A stretch of 64,000 nt of DNA from Persicitalea sp963716085 (GTDB lineage Bacteria > Bacteroidota > Bacteroidia > Cytophagales > Spirosomataceae). Position numbers and translations under genes: made by a program. Positions 32,862 through 41,450 of the stretch are shown here, piece by piece. The stretch lies in contig OY970288.1 in assembly GCA_963716085.1 (NCBI GenBank), positions 5,642,001 to 5,706,000 on the forward strand, written 5' to 3'. Under the pieces are notes generated by a model. The model had not been told where the DNA came from, made no database searches, and saw only the letters and a list, made by a program, of their open reading frames with translations. Every line of letters starts with the position of its first letter. Positions within the stretch are counted from its first letter, which is position 1.

Positions 32862-35642
32862 TCAATCCGTCCCGCCGCCCGCCACCGCCGTTCCCGTAGA
32901 GTACAACGCATTGAACACCAGCTTCAACGTCCCGTGCGACTGGGCGCGGAAGGTGATTTCCGGTCCGAACGCGTAGAGTTTGCCCGCGCCGACCTTAGCC
33001 TCGAAACCCGTGACACCGCCCTGCAAATACGACTGCCCCCAGGCCCAGCCGCTGCGGAGCGGCGTGGCAGAGTCGAACCAGAGAATGGGCTTAATCTCAC
33101 CTTTAGCAAGGGCATCCGGGGCGATGTCGAATACCGGGCTGTTCTCGAAATAAACATCGGCTCGCGATGGCATTCCCCAACCAATGGCCCGCGTGGAGTC
33201 CACACTCACGCGCAGGATACTGCCGGGAATGTAGTATTTCTCGCTGGGCAGGCGGGTTTCCTTGCCCTCTCTATTGATTTCCACCAGCTTGTTGCGCACG
33301 GGCAGTTTCAGATGATAAGCCAAATTGGTACTGCTCCCGATGGTGAGGACGGTACCGCCCGCTTCCAGGAATTTTTTCAGCGCCACGATCGTCGTGTCCA
33401 CTGAAATCTTGCCCAACTGGTCGCGATATTCCTTGGGGATGTCCTTGGGGTCGGGTTCTTTGCGGCTGCGATACCGGCCCGTATCGCCTCCTGGCAGGGC
33501 CGGTATGGCGCTGGTCACAAAGAGCAGCACGTCAAATTTCTTATTCAGATCGCCCGCGTCGAGCGTAGGGGTGTACACGACCTCCACCGGAAAATGAAAC
33601 TGCTCGCTCAGCCAGCGCACCCAGCCCGAGGGCATGGAGCCGCCAAATGTATCCCACAAGCCCACGCGCAACGGCGCGACTTTGGCCATCGCCGCCGCGG
33701 GCCGCTGCTTTACGCCTCGGACGTCGATACCCAGATCGTTGGAAGCTTTGCTCAATAGCGTCTTGGCCTGTTCGCCCGCCGGGACGAAGAAGGTACCCGT
33801 CGCCAAGTCGGACGGTTCGGTGGTACGGAAAACGTCTACGTCGGCTTTCAGTAGGTCGTTGACGGCGGTGAAGGAATCGTTGGTTCGGGGACTCAGTACG
33901 TAACCCGCGAGGGGGTCGGCGACCTCGAAGACACCCGCCGGATGCTGTAATTCACCGTAGGGAATCGCCTGGAACGGGCCTTTGAATTCATCCAGGATAC
34001 GGTCGAACTCGATGCCCATCTGGTAGGCCAGCGTCCAGCCCGCTGCGTCGTAGGGGCGCACGGGCGGTCCGCCGGGATATTGGAAGTCGTTGGGGTGATC
34101 CTGCGGCTCGAACATATCCAGCAGGTGGGGTCGGAACGCCTGGGCAGCCATTACGACGTACGAGCCTTGCGGGTAACTCTTCTTGTCTACCGTAAATTCC
34201 GCCGTAGCGCGATGCACTTGCACGCCCGACTTGATGAGGGCGTTGACAAATTTGGCTGCCGTGGCAAAATCGGCTTGGTCGGCAGGCAGAATGTACCCGC
34301 GCGGATCGCGGCGGGCGGGATCGGTCATTACCGAGTCGTAGTAGGCCTGGGTGAGCTTAGCTTTACTATTTCTCTTTTTTGCCGCTTCATAGGTGTCCTC
34401 CATTTCTTTAATTTTTTTGGGAGAAAGCGCCCAATAGTCACGCTGCCCGCGTTCGATGGCATTTTTGCCCATGCGGTAAGCATTGTAAAGCAGCTCGTCG
34501 CGCTGGCGCGAGGCGTGGTTCAGCACGGCGTAATTGAGCGACACCGAGTAGTCGATCGACTGCTGGAAGTGCCATACCTGGGGCGCGATGGGGTTGGTCT
34601 GGGAGCCATTGGGGATCAATCTGGAAGGCACCAGTGGGATGGTGTCCGGTGTGGGGCTGCCAATGATTTCGGTCAGGATACCAATCATATTGTGGAAATA
34701 GGGGGCGGTACGCAGGCCGCCGTTCCACCAGGTGGAATAAACTGAACCCGCCCTTTGGGTGTAGCCGGGCTTATTCTCGGCGTTGAGCCGCGAGTTCATG
34801 GCCGCACCCACGGCGTCGAGGCTTGTGATGAGAAGCGGGTCATAAACGTAGTTAAAAGGATCACGGTAAGGCGGTCCGGCCACCACGGTACCCGCCGGGC
34901 CGGACTGATGGTGGTTATAGACAATCTGCGGAATCCACTCGACGTACAATTTCCGCCCAATGTTCCAGGACTCCTTCATGTTCATCATGAAAAAATCCCG
35001 GTTATTGTCGTGTCCGATGTATTTCTGGTATAGCCGGGGCAGAAAGTCGATGCTCTTTTTCTCGTCCTTCTTCTCTCTCATATACCAATCGCTCACCAGT
35101 TCCTGTCCATCGGGATTGGCGTGAACCATCAGGATGATGACATCATTCAATATGCGCTTGGTCTCGGCATCCTGGCGGCTGATGATTTGGTAGGCCGTTT
35201 CGACGAGCTGGTGTGCTCCCACGGTTTCGGTTGCGTGAAGTCCTCCATCGATCCAGACCACGGCCTTGCCTTCCTTCGCCAAGGAGCGGGCTTGTTCGTC
35301 GGTCAAGCCCTCGGCGCGGGCCAGCCGCTGTGAGATGGATTGGTATTTGGCAAGGTTCTTTAGGTTTTCAGGCGAGGAAACAACCAACATGTACTGATGC
35401 CGCCCCTCTTCGGTCTGGCCCATATCGACCAGATTAGCGCGAGGGGAGGCATTGGCAAGTTTCTTGAAGTACGCCTCGGTTTGGGTGTAGGTGGCCAGGT
35501 GGTAATCGTCGCCGATTGCGAAGCCGAAATGTTCCTTGGGTGTCGGGATGCTCTGGCCGTAGGATGGCGCAGGGCTGACTGCCCAAAGGATCAGCGTATA
35601 AAACCAAAGCCGGGTAAAATTCGTATAGCCCTTGTTCATCAT
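32862..35642 (-). CDS. Secreted M14-family zinc carboxypeptidase
   Basis: About 926 residues from ATG 35640-35642 (a second ATG follows directly). An upstream TTG in frame is not needed. The signal peptide ends near PSYGQ. The M14 domain covers roughly residues 30-370: zinc ligands H and E in DGGLHATET, MVHANPDGQE, and a third His in YNHHQSGPAG. The C-terminal half contains a glutamine-amidotransferase-like region (VGLWDTFGGSMPSGW, FLEAGGTVLTIGSSTNL) seen in large Bacteroidota M14 proteins. It probably degrades extracellular peptides. A -7 element lies about 40 bp upstream. Confidence 0.88.
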   Translation of the reverse strand: MMNKGYTNFTRLWFYTLILWAVSPAPSYGQSIPTPKEHFGFAIGDDYHLATYTQTEAYFKKLANASPRANLVDMGQTEEGRHQYMLVVSSPENLKNLAKYQSISQRLARAEGLTDEQARSLAKEGKAVVWIDGGLHATETVGAHQLVETAYQIISRQDAETKRILNDVIILMVHANPDGQELVSDWYMREKKDEKKSIDFLPRLYQKYIGHDNNRDFFMMNMKESWNIGRKLYVEWIPQIVYNHHQSGPAGTVVAGPPYRDPFNYVYDPLLITSLDAVGAAMNSRLNAENKPGYTQRAGSVYSTWWNGGLRTAPYFHNMIGILTEIIGSPTPDTIPLVPSRLIPNGSQTNPIAPQVWHFQQSIDYSVSLNYAVLNHASRQRDELLYNAYRMGKNAIERGQRDYWALSPKKIKEMEDTYEAAKKRNSKAKLTQAYYDSVMTDPARRDPRGYILPADQADFATAAKFVNALIKSGVQVHRATAEFTVDKKSYPQGSYVVMAAQAFRPHLLDMFEPQDHPNDFQYPGGPPVRPYDAAGWTLAYQMGIEFDRILDEFKGPFQAIPYGELQHPAGVFEVADPLAGYVLSPRTNDSFTAVNDLLKADVDVFRTTEPSDLATGTFFVPAGEQAKTLLSKASNDLGIDVRGVKQRPAAAMAKVAPLRVGLWDTFGGSMPSGWVRWLSEQFHFPVEVVYTPTLDAGDLNKKFDVLLFVTSAIPALPGGDTGRYRSRKEPDPKDIPKEYRDQLGKISVDTTIVALKKFLEAGGTVLTIGSSTNLAYHLKLPVRNKLVEINREGKETRLPSEKYYIPGSILRVSVDSTRAIGWGMPSRADVYFENSPVFDIAPDALAKGEIKPILWFDSATPLRSGWAWGQSYLQGGVTGFEAKVGAGKLYAFGPEITFRAQSHGTLKLVFNALYSTGTAVAGGGTD

Positions 35643-36026
35643 GTCTAGGTATAGAAATAAATTCAATTCGTTCAACCGGACAAATATAACAAACCCCGCT
35701 TACCGACGGCCAGATTTCTTTCTGGGGGTTAGAAGCAAGCCCATGAGTTGGTTTCAAAAATCAGTTTCTACGGATTCTGCGAAAATTGATTTATCTACGC
35801 GTTATTCTGTATTTTTCATTAGGGATAGCCTAATTTTATCGAAGAAGCACCTTTTTCTTGCATTAAATTATTAACTTCGCTCAGTTTTTGCGAAAAGTGT
35901 ATATATAGGCGTTTACACCCTCATGAAATTTGGGGACAGCATCGGGTTTGAGTCGGGTACCAGCCGACGACCGATGGGTCGTAAGTTTCAAATCAGCTCA
36001 GGCTGACATTCAACGTTAGATAGAAT
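35643..36026. other. 384-bp divergent region between the M14 peptidase and the polysaccharide locus
   Basis: AT-rich on the left with the M14 -7 element. On the right is a small hairpin, ACGACC/GGTCGT (35967-35982), about 45 bp before the response-regulator ATG. No strong plus-strand promoter could be assigned. Confidence 0.5.
35681..35688 (-). promoter_or_regulatory. Candidate -7 element of the M14 peptidase gene
   Basis: TATATTTG on the minus strand, an exact TAnnTTTG match, 38 bp upstream of the ATG. A convincing -33 TTTG was not found. Confidence 0.38.
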
Positions 36027-36425
36027 ATGTTTCGTAAGGCCGAAAAGCGTAACATCCTGATTATGGATGACGCCCCCGGAATACAGAAGATTTTAACCGT
36101 CCACCTTCAGAAGGACTTTGAGATCGTCATCAAAAATGACGGTATGGAAGGCATGGAGTGGCTAGACGCAGGCCATTCAACGGATCTGATCCTGGCCGAT
36201 CTAGACATGCCGAACCTAAATGGCAAAGAATTTCTGCAAATCATGCGATCGAGCAACTTTTATAAGAATATTCCCGTAATTATACTATCAGCCGAGAGCG
36301 AGAGTGTTGAGCGGATAGACTGTCTTAACAAAGGTGCCGATGATTTTATCGAAAAACCGTTCAACCCTGCGGAGGTGTTGGCAAAAATCCAAGCAATTTT
36401 AAGAAGATATAAGGGCTCCGCGTGA
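36027..36425 (+). CDS. Single-domain response regulator
   Basis: 132 residues, only a CheY-like receiver domain. The acidic pocket is MDDAP (about 14-18), the phospho-acceptor Asp lies in LILADLDMPNLNG, the switch Ser in VIILSAE, and the conserved Lys in IEKPF. It has no output domain, so it must act through a partner, possibly the sugar transferase next door or the hybrid kinase at 48.7 kb. It opens the polysaccharide locus, about 55 bp before the next gene. Confidence 0.92.
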   Translation: MFRKAEKRNILIMDDAPGIQKILTVHLQKDFEIVIKNDGMEGMEWLDAGHSTDLILADLDMPNLNGKEFLQIMRSSNFYKNIPVIILSAESESVERIDCLNKGADDFIEKPFNPAEVLAKIQAILRRYKGSA

Positions 36426-36543
36426 CCTTATGAACATTTGACAGTCATTTATAATATGAGAGATTGAAAAATCGACTCGGGTGACTAACCAGGCTTCTTC
36501 TAAGAAGGGCCAACATTTGCTTACTACACATACACACATTAAA

Positions 36544-37830
36544 ATGAAAATCAAAGAAAAGAATGGCCTTCCAAGGCCAGGAAACGGCCTTGCTACATCC
36601 GGCAACGCAGACTCTCCTTGGGTAAACCACGAGAATCCCTCCCCCACTTATTTTAAAGAGCAGACCCAGTTCCGTGTCGTGCTACTTTGCGAAAGTCAGA
36701 AACAATACATTTCTTTTGCAAGACGCTTCTCCAAGTCGCTGACCAGCGAACACTTCGAAAGCAGTGAAGAACTGCTGAGCGCTTTGGCGACAGGCTATTC
36801 CGCCGACGCCATTGTGGCTAGCACCGGTGAGCAGGGTTGGACTGTTCTCAATACGGTCCGCTCGAATCCCAAGCTGTCACAGATTCCGGTGATTATGTTG
36901 ACCGAAGAGCTTTCGCCTGCTGTGATACAGCAAGCAAGAGACCAAAAGGCGGACGACGTTTTTGACGAGGATTTTACGGAGGGTGATTTAGTAAAAAGGC
37001 TGCAGTTCTTGCTGCGGAAAAAGTGGTACGCCACGGGCCAGCTAGGAGTAGCACCTCACCAGGCCCGAGTCAACACCCCCTTTTGGAAACGTATCAGCGA
37101 CCTTTTCCTGGTTGTTACCGCCCTCATTTTGCTATCTCCCCTGTTTTTACTGGTGTCCCTGGCGATCCTTTTGGATTCCAGGGGCCCGGTTTTCTACAAA
37201 TCGAAACGGGCCGGTAGCGGATTCAAGGTTTTTGACCTTTACAAGTTCCGCACCATGACGACCAATGCCGATCAATTGGTGAAAGGCATGGCTGCCCAAA
37301 ATATTTATAATAAGGCTTCCTCCCCTCTTTTTGCAAATAATAGTACTTCCCTTTGTGCAATCTGTCAGCAAGAAGGTCGGGGCGCTTGTCAACAGCAACT
37401 ATTTTTCGACGGTCAGCAAGTTTGTGAGCAGACCTATTTGCTCGAGAAAAACCATCAGGCTGCTTTCGTGAAGTTTCAGGATGATCCCAGGATTACCAGG
37501 GTTGGCCACTTTATCAGAAATACCAGTTTGGACGAGCTACCACAATTGGTCAACATCCTGCGGGGGGATATGTCGCTGGTCGGCAACCGTCCACTACCCA
37601 TCTATGAAGCCGAAAAGCTGACCACCGATGAGAAGATTGCCCGGTTTGCCGGCCCAGCGGGACTGACAGGCTACTGGCAGGTAACGAAGCGCGGTAAGGG
37701 GGCAGTCGATGTCTCGGAAAACGAAAGAATTGAGATGGACATCTTTTACGCCAAAAACTTCTCCTTCTGGCTCGATTGCAAGATTATGCTAAAAACCTTC
37801 CCCGCTCTGGTTCAGTCGGCCAACGTTTAG
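36544..37830 (+). CDS. Initiating sugar (glycosyl-phosphate) transferase with degenerate receiver domain
   Basis: 428 residues from ATG 36544; a GTG at 36481 would add 21 residues and cannot be excluded. An N-terminal receiver-like domain (VVLLCES, VIMLTEELSP) has lost the phospho-acceptor Asp. One membrane helix follows (LFLVVTALILLSPLFLLVSL), then the bacterial sugar-transferase domain: GPVFYKSKRAGSGFKVFDLY, FRTMTTNADQ, DDPRITRVGHFIRNTSLDEL, LRGDMSLVGNRPLPIYE and the WQVTKRGKG region. An insertion between FRTM and DDPRITR contains CAICQQEGRGAC and a fourth Cys. It transfers the first sugar-1-phosphate to undecaprenyl phosphate. Confidence 0.9.
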   Translation: MKIKEKNGLPRPGNGLATSGNADSPWVNHENPSPTYFKEQTQFRVVLLCESQKQYISFARRFSKSLTSEHFESSEELLSALATGYSADAIVASTGEQGWTVLNTVRSNPKLSQIPVIMLTEELSPAVIQQARDQKADDVFDEDFTEGDLVKRLQFLLRKKWYATGQLGVAPHQARVNTPFWKRISDLFLVVTALILLSPLFLLVSLAILLDSRGPVFYKSKRAGSGFKVFDLYKFRTMTTNADQLVKGMAAQNIYNKASSPLFANNSTSLCAICQQEGRGACQQQLFFDGQQVCEQTYLLEKNHQAAFVKFQDDPRITRVGHFIRNTSLDELPQLVNILRGDMSLVGNRPLPIYEAEKLTTDEKIARFAGPAGLTGYWQVTKRGKGAVDVSENERIEMDIFYAKNFSFWLDCKIMLKTFPALVQSANV

Positions 37831-37838
37831 AAAATCAC

Positions 37839-38456
37839 CTATACCACTTTGACCCAGGCATCCTGCGAAGCATCGTAGGTTTTCACCACGCGGGCAGGAT
37901 TCCCAACTACTACTGAGTAGTTGGGAATATTTTTAGTCACGACACTACCCGCCGCTACCACGCAGTGTTCACCGATGGTGACCCCGGCTGTGACCACAAC
38001 ATTGGCCCCCAGCCAGCAGCCCCCCCCTATCTTTATTGCTTTTGTGTCGATCGGCTGATCCTTAATTGCCGTTCGAGCATCTTGGTATGCGTGGTTGAGT
38101 CCGCTCACCACGACATTCTGCGCCAAGATAACTTTATCGCCAATCATAACTGGGCCGATAATTGCACTGCCTAACCCGATCAGGGAGTCGCTGCCGATGT
38201 ACACATCGCCCACCCCATTATTTATAACCGTGAAATCTTCGACAATGGTCTTCTCGCCGATGACCAGTTTGTTGAATGGGACGACATCCATTCTCACGTT
38301 GGAACGGATGCGTACCCCACTTCCACGTTCGTGAAAAAACGGGTTCAGCAAGAGGTTCACCCAGCCCCGGGGGCGAGGATCATCCTTAGGAAAAAGCATT
38401 CGGTGCGCGATTTTCTTTAATTTAGCGTTGCCGAGAATGGTTTCTTTCAGGCCCAT
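37839..38456 (-). CDS. Hexapeptide-repeat acyltransferase
   Basis: About 205 residues from ATG 38454-38456; a GTG at 38510 would add 18. Left-handed beta-helix hexapeptide repeats are clear: LVIGEKTIVEDFTVI, VYIGSDSLIGLGSAI, VMIGDKVILAQNVV, IKIGGGCWLGANVVV and VTIGEHCVVAAGSVV. A catalytic-type His lies in SGLNHAYQD. The end VVGNPARVVK is typical of sugar O-acetyltransferases. It probably acetylates a sugar of the polysaccharide. It converges on the sugar transferase (8-bp gap) and diverges from the TolC-like gene. Confidence 0.87.
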   Translation of the reverse strand: MGLKETILGNAKLKKIAHRMLFPKDDPRPRGWVNLLLNPFFHERGSGVRIRSNVRMDVVPFNKLVIGEKTIVEDFTVINNGVGDVYIGSDSLIGLGSAIIGPVMIGDKVILAQNVVVSGLNHAYQDARTAIKDQPIDTKAIKIGGGCWLGANVVVTAGVTIGEHCVVAAGSVVTKNIPNYSVVVGNPARVVKTYDASQDAWVKVV

Positions 38457-38529
38457 AAATAACAGCGGAAACTGTAAAACATAAATTCGATTCGACGTTA
38501 TAAAATACACACACCAAATAGGTCGGTCA

Positions 38530-39267
38530 ATGGCTAAGCTTATACATACACTACGGATTGACGATCAGAAGAACTCAGGCAAATTATGCGGAAAAATATT
38601 TTCCGTTTTTCTGGCATTATTTTTGTTAGGCGCACTCCCGCCCGTTCTGGGACAGGATGAGGTGGAGCTTCAAGACGAAATTTCTTATCCGCTTCTCGAA
38701 AGGCTGCTCGCGACCGCGCGATCCAGCTATCCTACGAAAAAAGTATATGATACCCGAATCGGAATCGCCGAAAAAAGTATCAAGCAGGCCCGATTGTCGT
38801 ATTTCGATATATTCTCCTTCTCTTATCTTCTGACGCCTCCCGGTGCAGTGCAGGCCATCAACCCCAACCAATTGAGCGGTTACCAACTGGGGTTCTTCGT
38901 CAACATAGGGAGCATCCTCCAAAAGCCAACACAGGTAAGGAAAGCCAACGACGAACTGCGGGTGGCCGAACTGGAAAAAGACGCTTACCTGCTTCTGTTA
39001 GAGTCCGAGGTGAAGCAAAGGTACTTCGAATACGCGAAAGCCAAAGCCCTGTACCGGGTCAACGCCAAGACGCTGCTGGACGCCCAGAGCCTCGTCGAGG
39101 ACACTAAGTACCGGTTCGAGCGCGGAGAAATCGCATTTGAGGTTTATAACCGGGTACTGATAGAAAAGTCGGTTCGGCTGCAAAATAAAATAAGTATGGC
39201 GGGGGACGTCCTGGTCGCCAAAAGTCAGCTAGAAGGCAGTAGTAGGCAAGAAGTTGGAAGACATTAG
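38530..39267 (+). CDS. Half-size TolC-like outer-membrane factor
   Basis: 245 residues with a membrane-type signal near 22-40 (IFSVFLALFLLGALPPVLGQ). The mature part has one set of TolC-like long helices (ARSSYPTKKVYDTRIGIAEK, ADELRVAELEKDAYLLLLES-like stretch, RYFEYAKAKALYRVNAKTL) and a short beta strand region (YQLGFFVNIGSIL). Full TolC proteins have two such halves in about 430 residues, so this is one half. Its stop is directly followed by the ATG of the chain-length protein, so the two are coupled. Confidence 0.72.
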   Translation: MAKLIHTLRIDDQKNSGKLCGKIFSVFLALFLLGALPPVLGQDEVELQDEISYPLLERLLATARSSYPTKKVYDTRIGIAEKSIKQARLSYFDIFSFSYLLTPPGAVQAINPNQLSGYQLGFFVNIGSILQKPTQVRKANDELRVAELEKDAYLLLLESEVKQRYFEYAKAKALYRVNAKTLLDAQSLVEDTKYRFERGEIAFEVYNRVLIEKSVRLQNKISMAGDVLVAKSQLEGSSRQEVGRH

Positions 39268-41448
39268 ATGAACGAGATCACCCATTTCCTGGAATTCCTG
39301 AAAAGGCGGCTGCCTATTCTGGTGCTCGTTCCCCTCGTGGCGATGGCGGTGTGCTACTACTTTACCCGTACGTTACCCGATACGTATCTATCCCAAGGAC
39401 GCATAGCCACGGGCCTGGTCGATAGGATCAGCCAGATCGTCATCAGTGACCAGCCTGTGCAGGGTTCGGAAATCGACCGGAGCTTCGATAACCTGATTCA
39501 GCTCATGAAAATGAAGAAGGTCATGGATCGGGTTGCGCAGCGACTGCTCGTTCATGACCTCACTGCTCCCCGCGACTCCGCTTTCCGTCCCCCTTCCGAA
39601 ACGCTGGCGAAACTGGATGCTGCCACCAAGCAGCGAATTGCGGCCATGCTGACGAACCAAGTGGATTCTCTGCCGGGGGGCGCATCGGACAAACTGTACG
39701 AGGCCCGCATAAGTGCCGTGAATGGGATGGCGAAGGAAATGGGGTACAATCCAGCGGCTTTATTGGAAAAGCTCATAATCGAACGGTTGGCCACCAGCGA
39801 CTACCTGGAAGTAACCTATGAGGCGGAGGACCCCCGGCTAACGGCTTTCGTGGTAAACGCACTGCTGGAAGAGTTCCAGCAGATGTACACCCGGCGGCTG
39901 TTACAAAGCAGTAATCGATCGGTCATGTTTTTTAACGACTTGGTGCAGCAGAAGCGCAATGCCCTCAACGGGCGGATGGACGCCCTCAAAAACTACAAAA
40001 TAAGGAACAACGTCCTTAACCTCGACGAGCAGGCCAATGGATTGTACGGCCACATCCTCGACTTCGAGACGCGGCGTGAATTGGCCAAGAAAGACGTGGT
40101 TGCCTACCAGGCCGCCCTGAAAAACATCGACCAGCGCTTCAATCCCAAGGATCGTCGCTACATGGAAAGCGCGATGGCCGAAGCGAACCAGAAAATCGCT
40201 CGCATCAGCAGCCAGCTTAAAAGCGTAAACGATCAGTACATCCAAAGCAATTTCGACCCCCGGTTGAAGTCCAGAGTCGATTCATTGCAGGAAAACTTGA
40301 ATCAACTGGTGCGTTCCTCTACCGAAGAATCCGCGTACAGCCCGCTGTCGGCCAAGGCCGACCTGGTGAGCCGCAAGTTGGAGATGGAAATCGCGCTGGA
40401 ACTGGCCCAAAGCAGCATTGCTTCCATCGACGCCGAGGTGAACCGCCTCGACGAAAAGTACAAGGGTATGGTGCCCGACGAGGCCAGCATTCAGCAACTC
40501 GAAGCCAGCATCGAGATTGCCAGCAAAGAGTACACCGATGCGCTCCAACAGTACAACGACGCCCGGCTGGAATCTTACTCTCCCGCCGTTCTGAGCATCG
40601 CGGAGCGGGCCGGGCCGGGTGAGCTCCTGCCCTCTAAGAAGCTCATCCTGGTTTTGTTAGCGGGAATAGCCGCCCTGGCGCTGTGCCTCTTCATTTTTTC
40701 TGCCACTTATTTCATGGACAACGCCGTACGAACGGCCCTTCAACTGGCCAATGCCACGGGTCTGCCGGTGCTGGGGCAGATCAACAGCGGACCGGAGGGA
40801 AGGGGACTTCGGGGACTCGAAGACCTCGAGGCAACCGACGAGTCCACTATGCTATTCAAGGATCTGGTGCGCTCGATACGCTTCGAGTTGGACGAAGAGG
40901 CCGCCAACCCCAAGGTAATCGCCATTACCAGCCTGCACGATCAGGCCGGGAAAACCGACCTGATGTATGGCCTGGCGTGGGCCTACGCCCGCATCAACCA
41001 ACGGGTGCTGATTGTCGATGGCAATTTCAATTCGCCCACCATAAGCCGTCAATCCGCAGCCAAAGCCGACGTGAGCGATTACTTTAACGGGGAGGATTCT
41101 TACCTTTATCCCGAACAAGTGGATTATCTCTCGACCACCGGCGGTGATATTTCGTTGCTGGAAATTGCCGAAGAGAGCAAACTCCGGGAAAAAATAGCCC
41201 ACCTCAAAGAACAGTACGACGTAGTTCTGATCGAGACTCCGGCACTTACGGCTTCCAACAAAGCCAAGGAGTGGATGGGTTTTGCGGACAAAATAGTGGC
41301 TGTTTTCGGTTATGGCGGTGTCTTGAAAGACGAAGACAAAATTAAAGTAGAGTACCTGCGAAGCCGGGGGCCGCAGCTCTCGGGCTGGGTTCTTTCAAGG
41401 GTCGATAAGGATACACAGCCGATGGGTAAGACCAGGGCGAAAATCTGA
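39268..41448 (+). CDS. Wzc/GumC-like polysaccharide chain-length and export protein
   Basis: 726 residues. Transmembrane helices are at about 15-33 and about 455-475 (LILVLLAGIAALALCLFIFS). Between them lies a periplasmic Wzz domain with coiled coils. The cytoplasmic C-terminal domain (about 500-726) resembles bacterial tyrosine kinases but is altered: Walker A is SLHDQAGKTD, Walker A' is LIVDGNFNSP, and Walker B has Glu (VVLIETPAL). The usual C-terminal tyrosine cluster is missing. It controls chain length and couples synthesis to export. Immediately after the TolC-like gene and two bases before the next gene. Confidence 0.85.
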   Translation: MNEITHFLEFLKRRLPILVLVPLVAMAVCYYFTRTLPDTYLSQGRIATGLVDRISQIVISDQPVQGSEIDRSFDNLIQLMKMKKVMDRVAQRLLVHDLTAPRDSAFRPPSETLAKLDAATKQRIAAMLTNQVDSLPGGASDKLYEARISAVNGMAKEMGYNPAALLEKLIIERLATSDYLEVTYEAEDPRLTAFVVNALLEEFQQMYTRRLLQSSNRSVMFFNDLVQQKRNALNGRMDALKNYKIRNNVLNLDEQANGLYGHILDFETRRELAKKDVVAYQAALKNIDQRFNPKDRRYMESAMAEANQKIARISSQLKSVNDQYIQSNFDPRLKSRVDSLQENLNQLVRSSTEESAYSPLSAKADLVSRKLEMEIALELAQSSIASIDAEVNRLDEKYKGMVPDEASIQQLEASIEIASKEYTDALQQYNDARLESYSPAVLSIAERAGPGELLPSKKLILVLLAGIAALALCLFIFSATYFMDNAVRTALQLANATGLPVLGQINSGPEGRGLRGLEDLEATDESTMLFKDLVRSIRFELDEEAANPKVIAITSLHDQAGKTDLMYGLAWAYARINQRVLIVDGNFNSPTISRQSAAKADVSDYFNGEDSYLYPEQVDYLSTTGGDISLLEIAEESKLREKIAHLKEQYDVVLIETPALTASNKAKEWMGFADKIVAVFGYGGVLKDEDKIKVEYLRSRGPQLSGWVLSRVDKDTQPMGKTRAKI

Positions 41449-41450
41449 TT

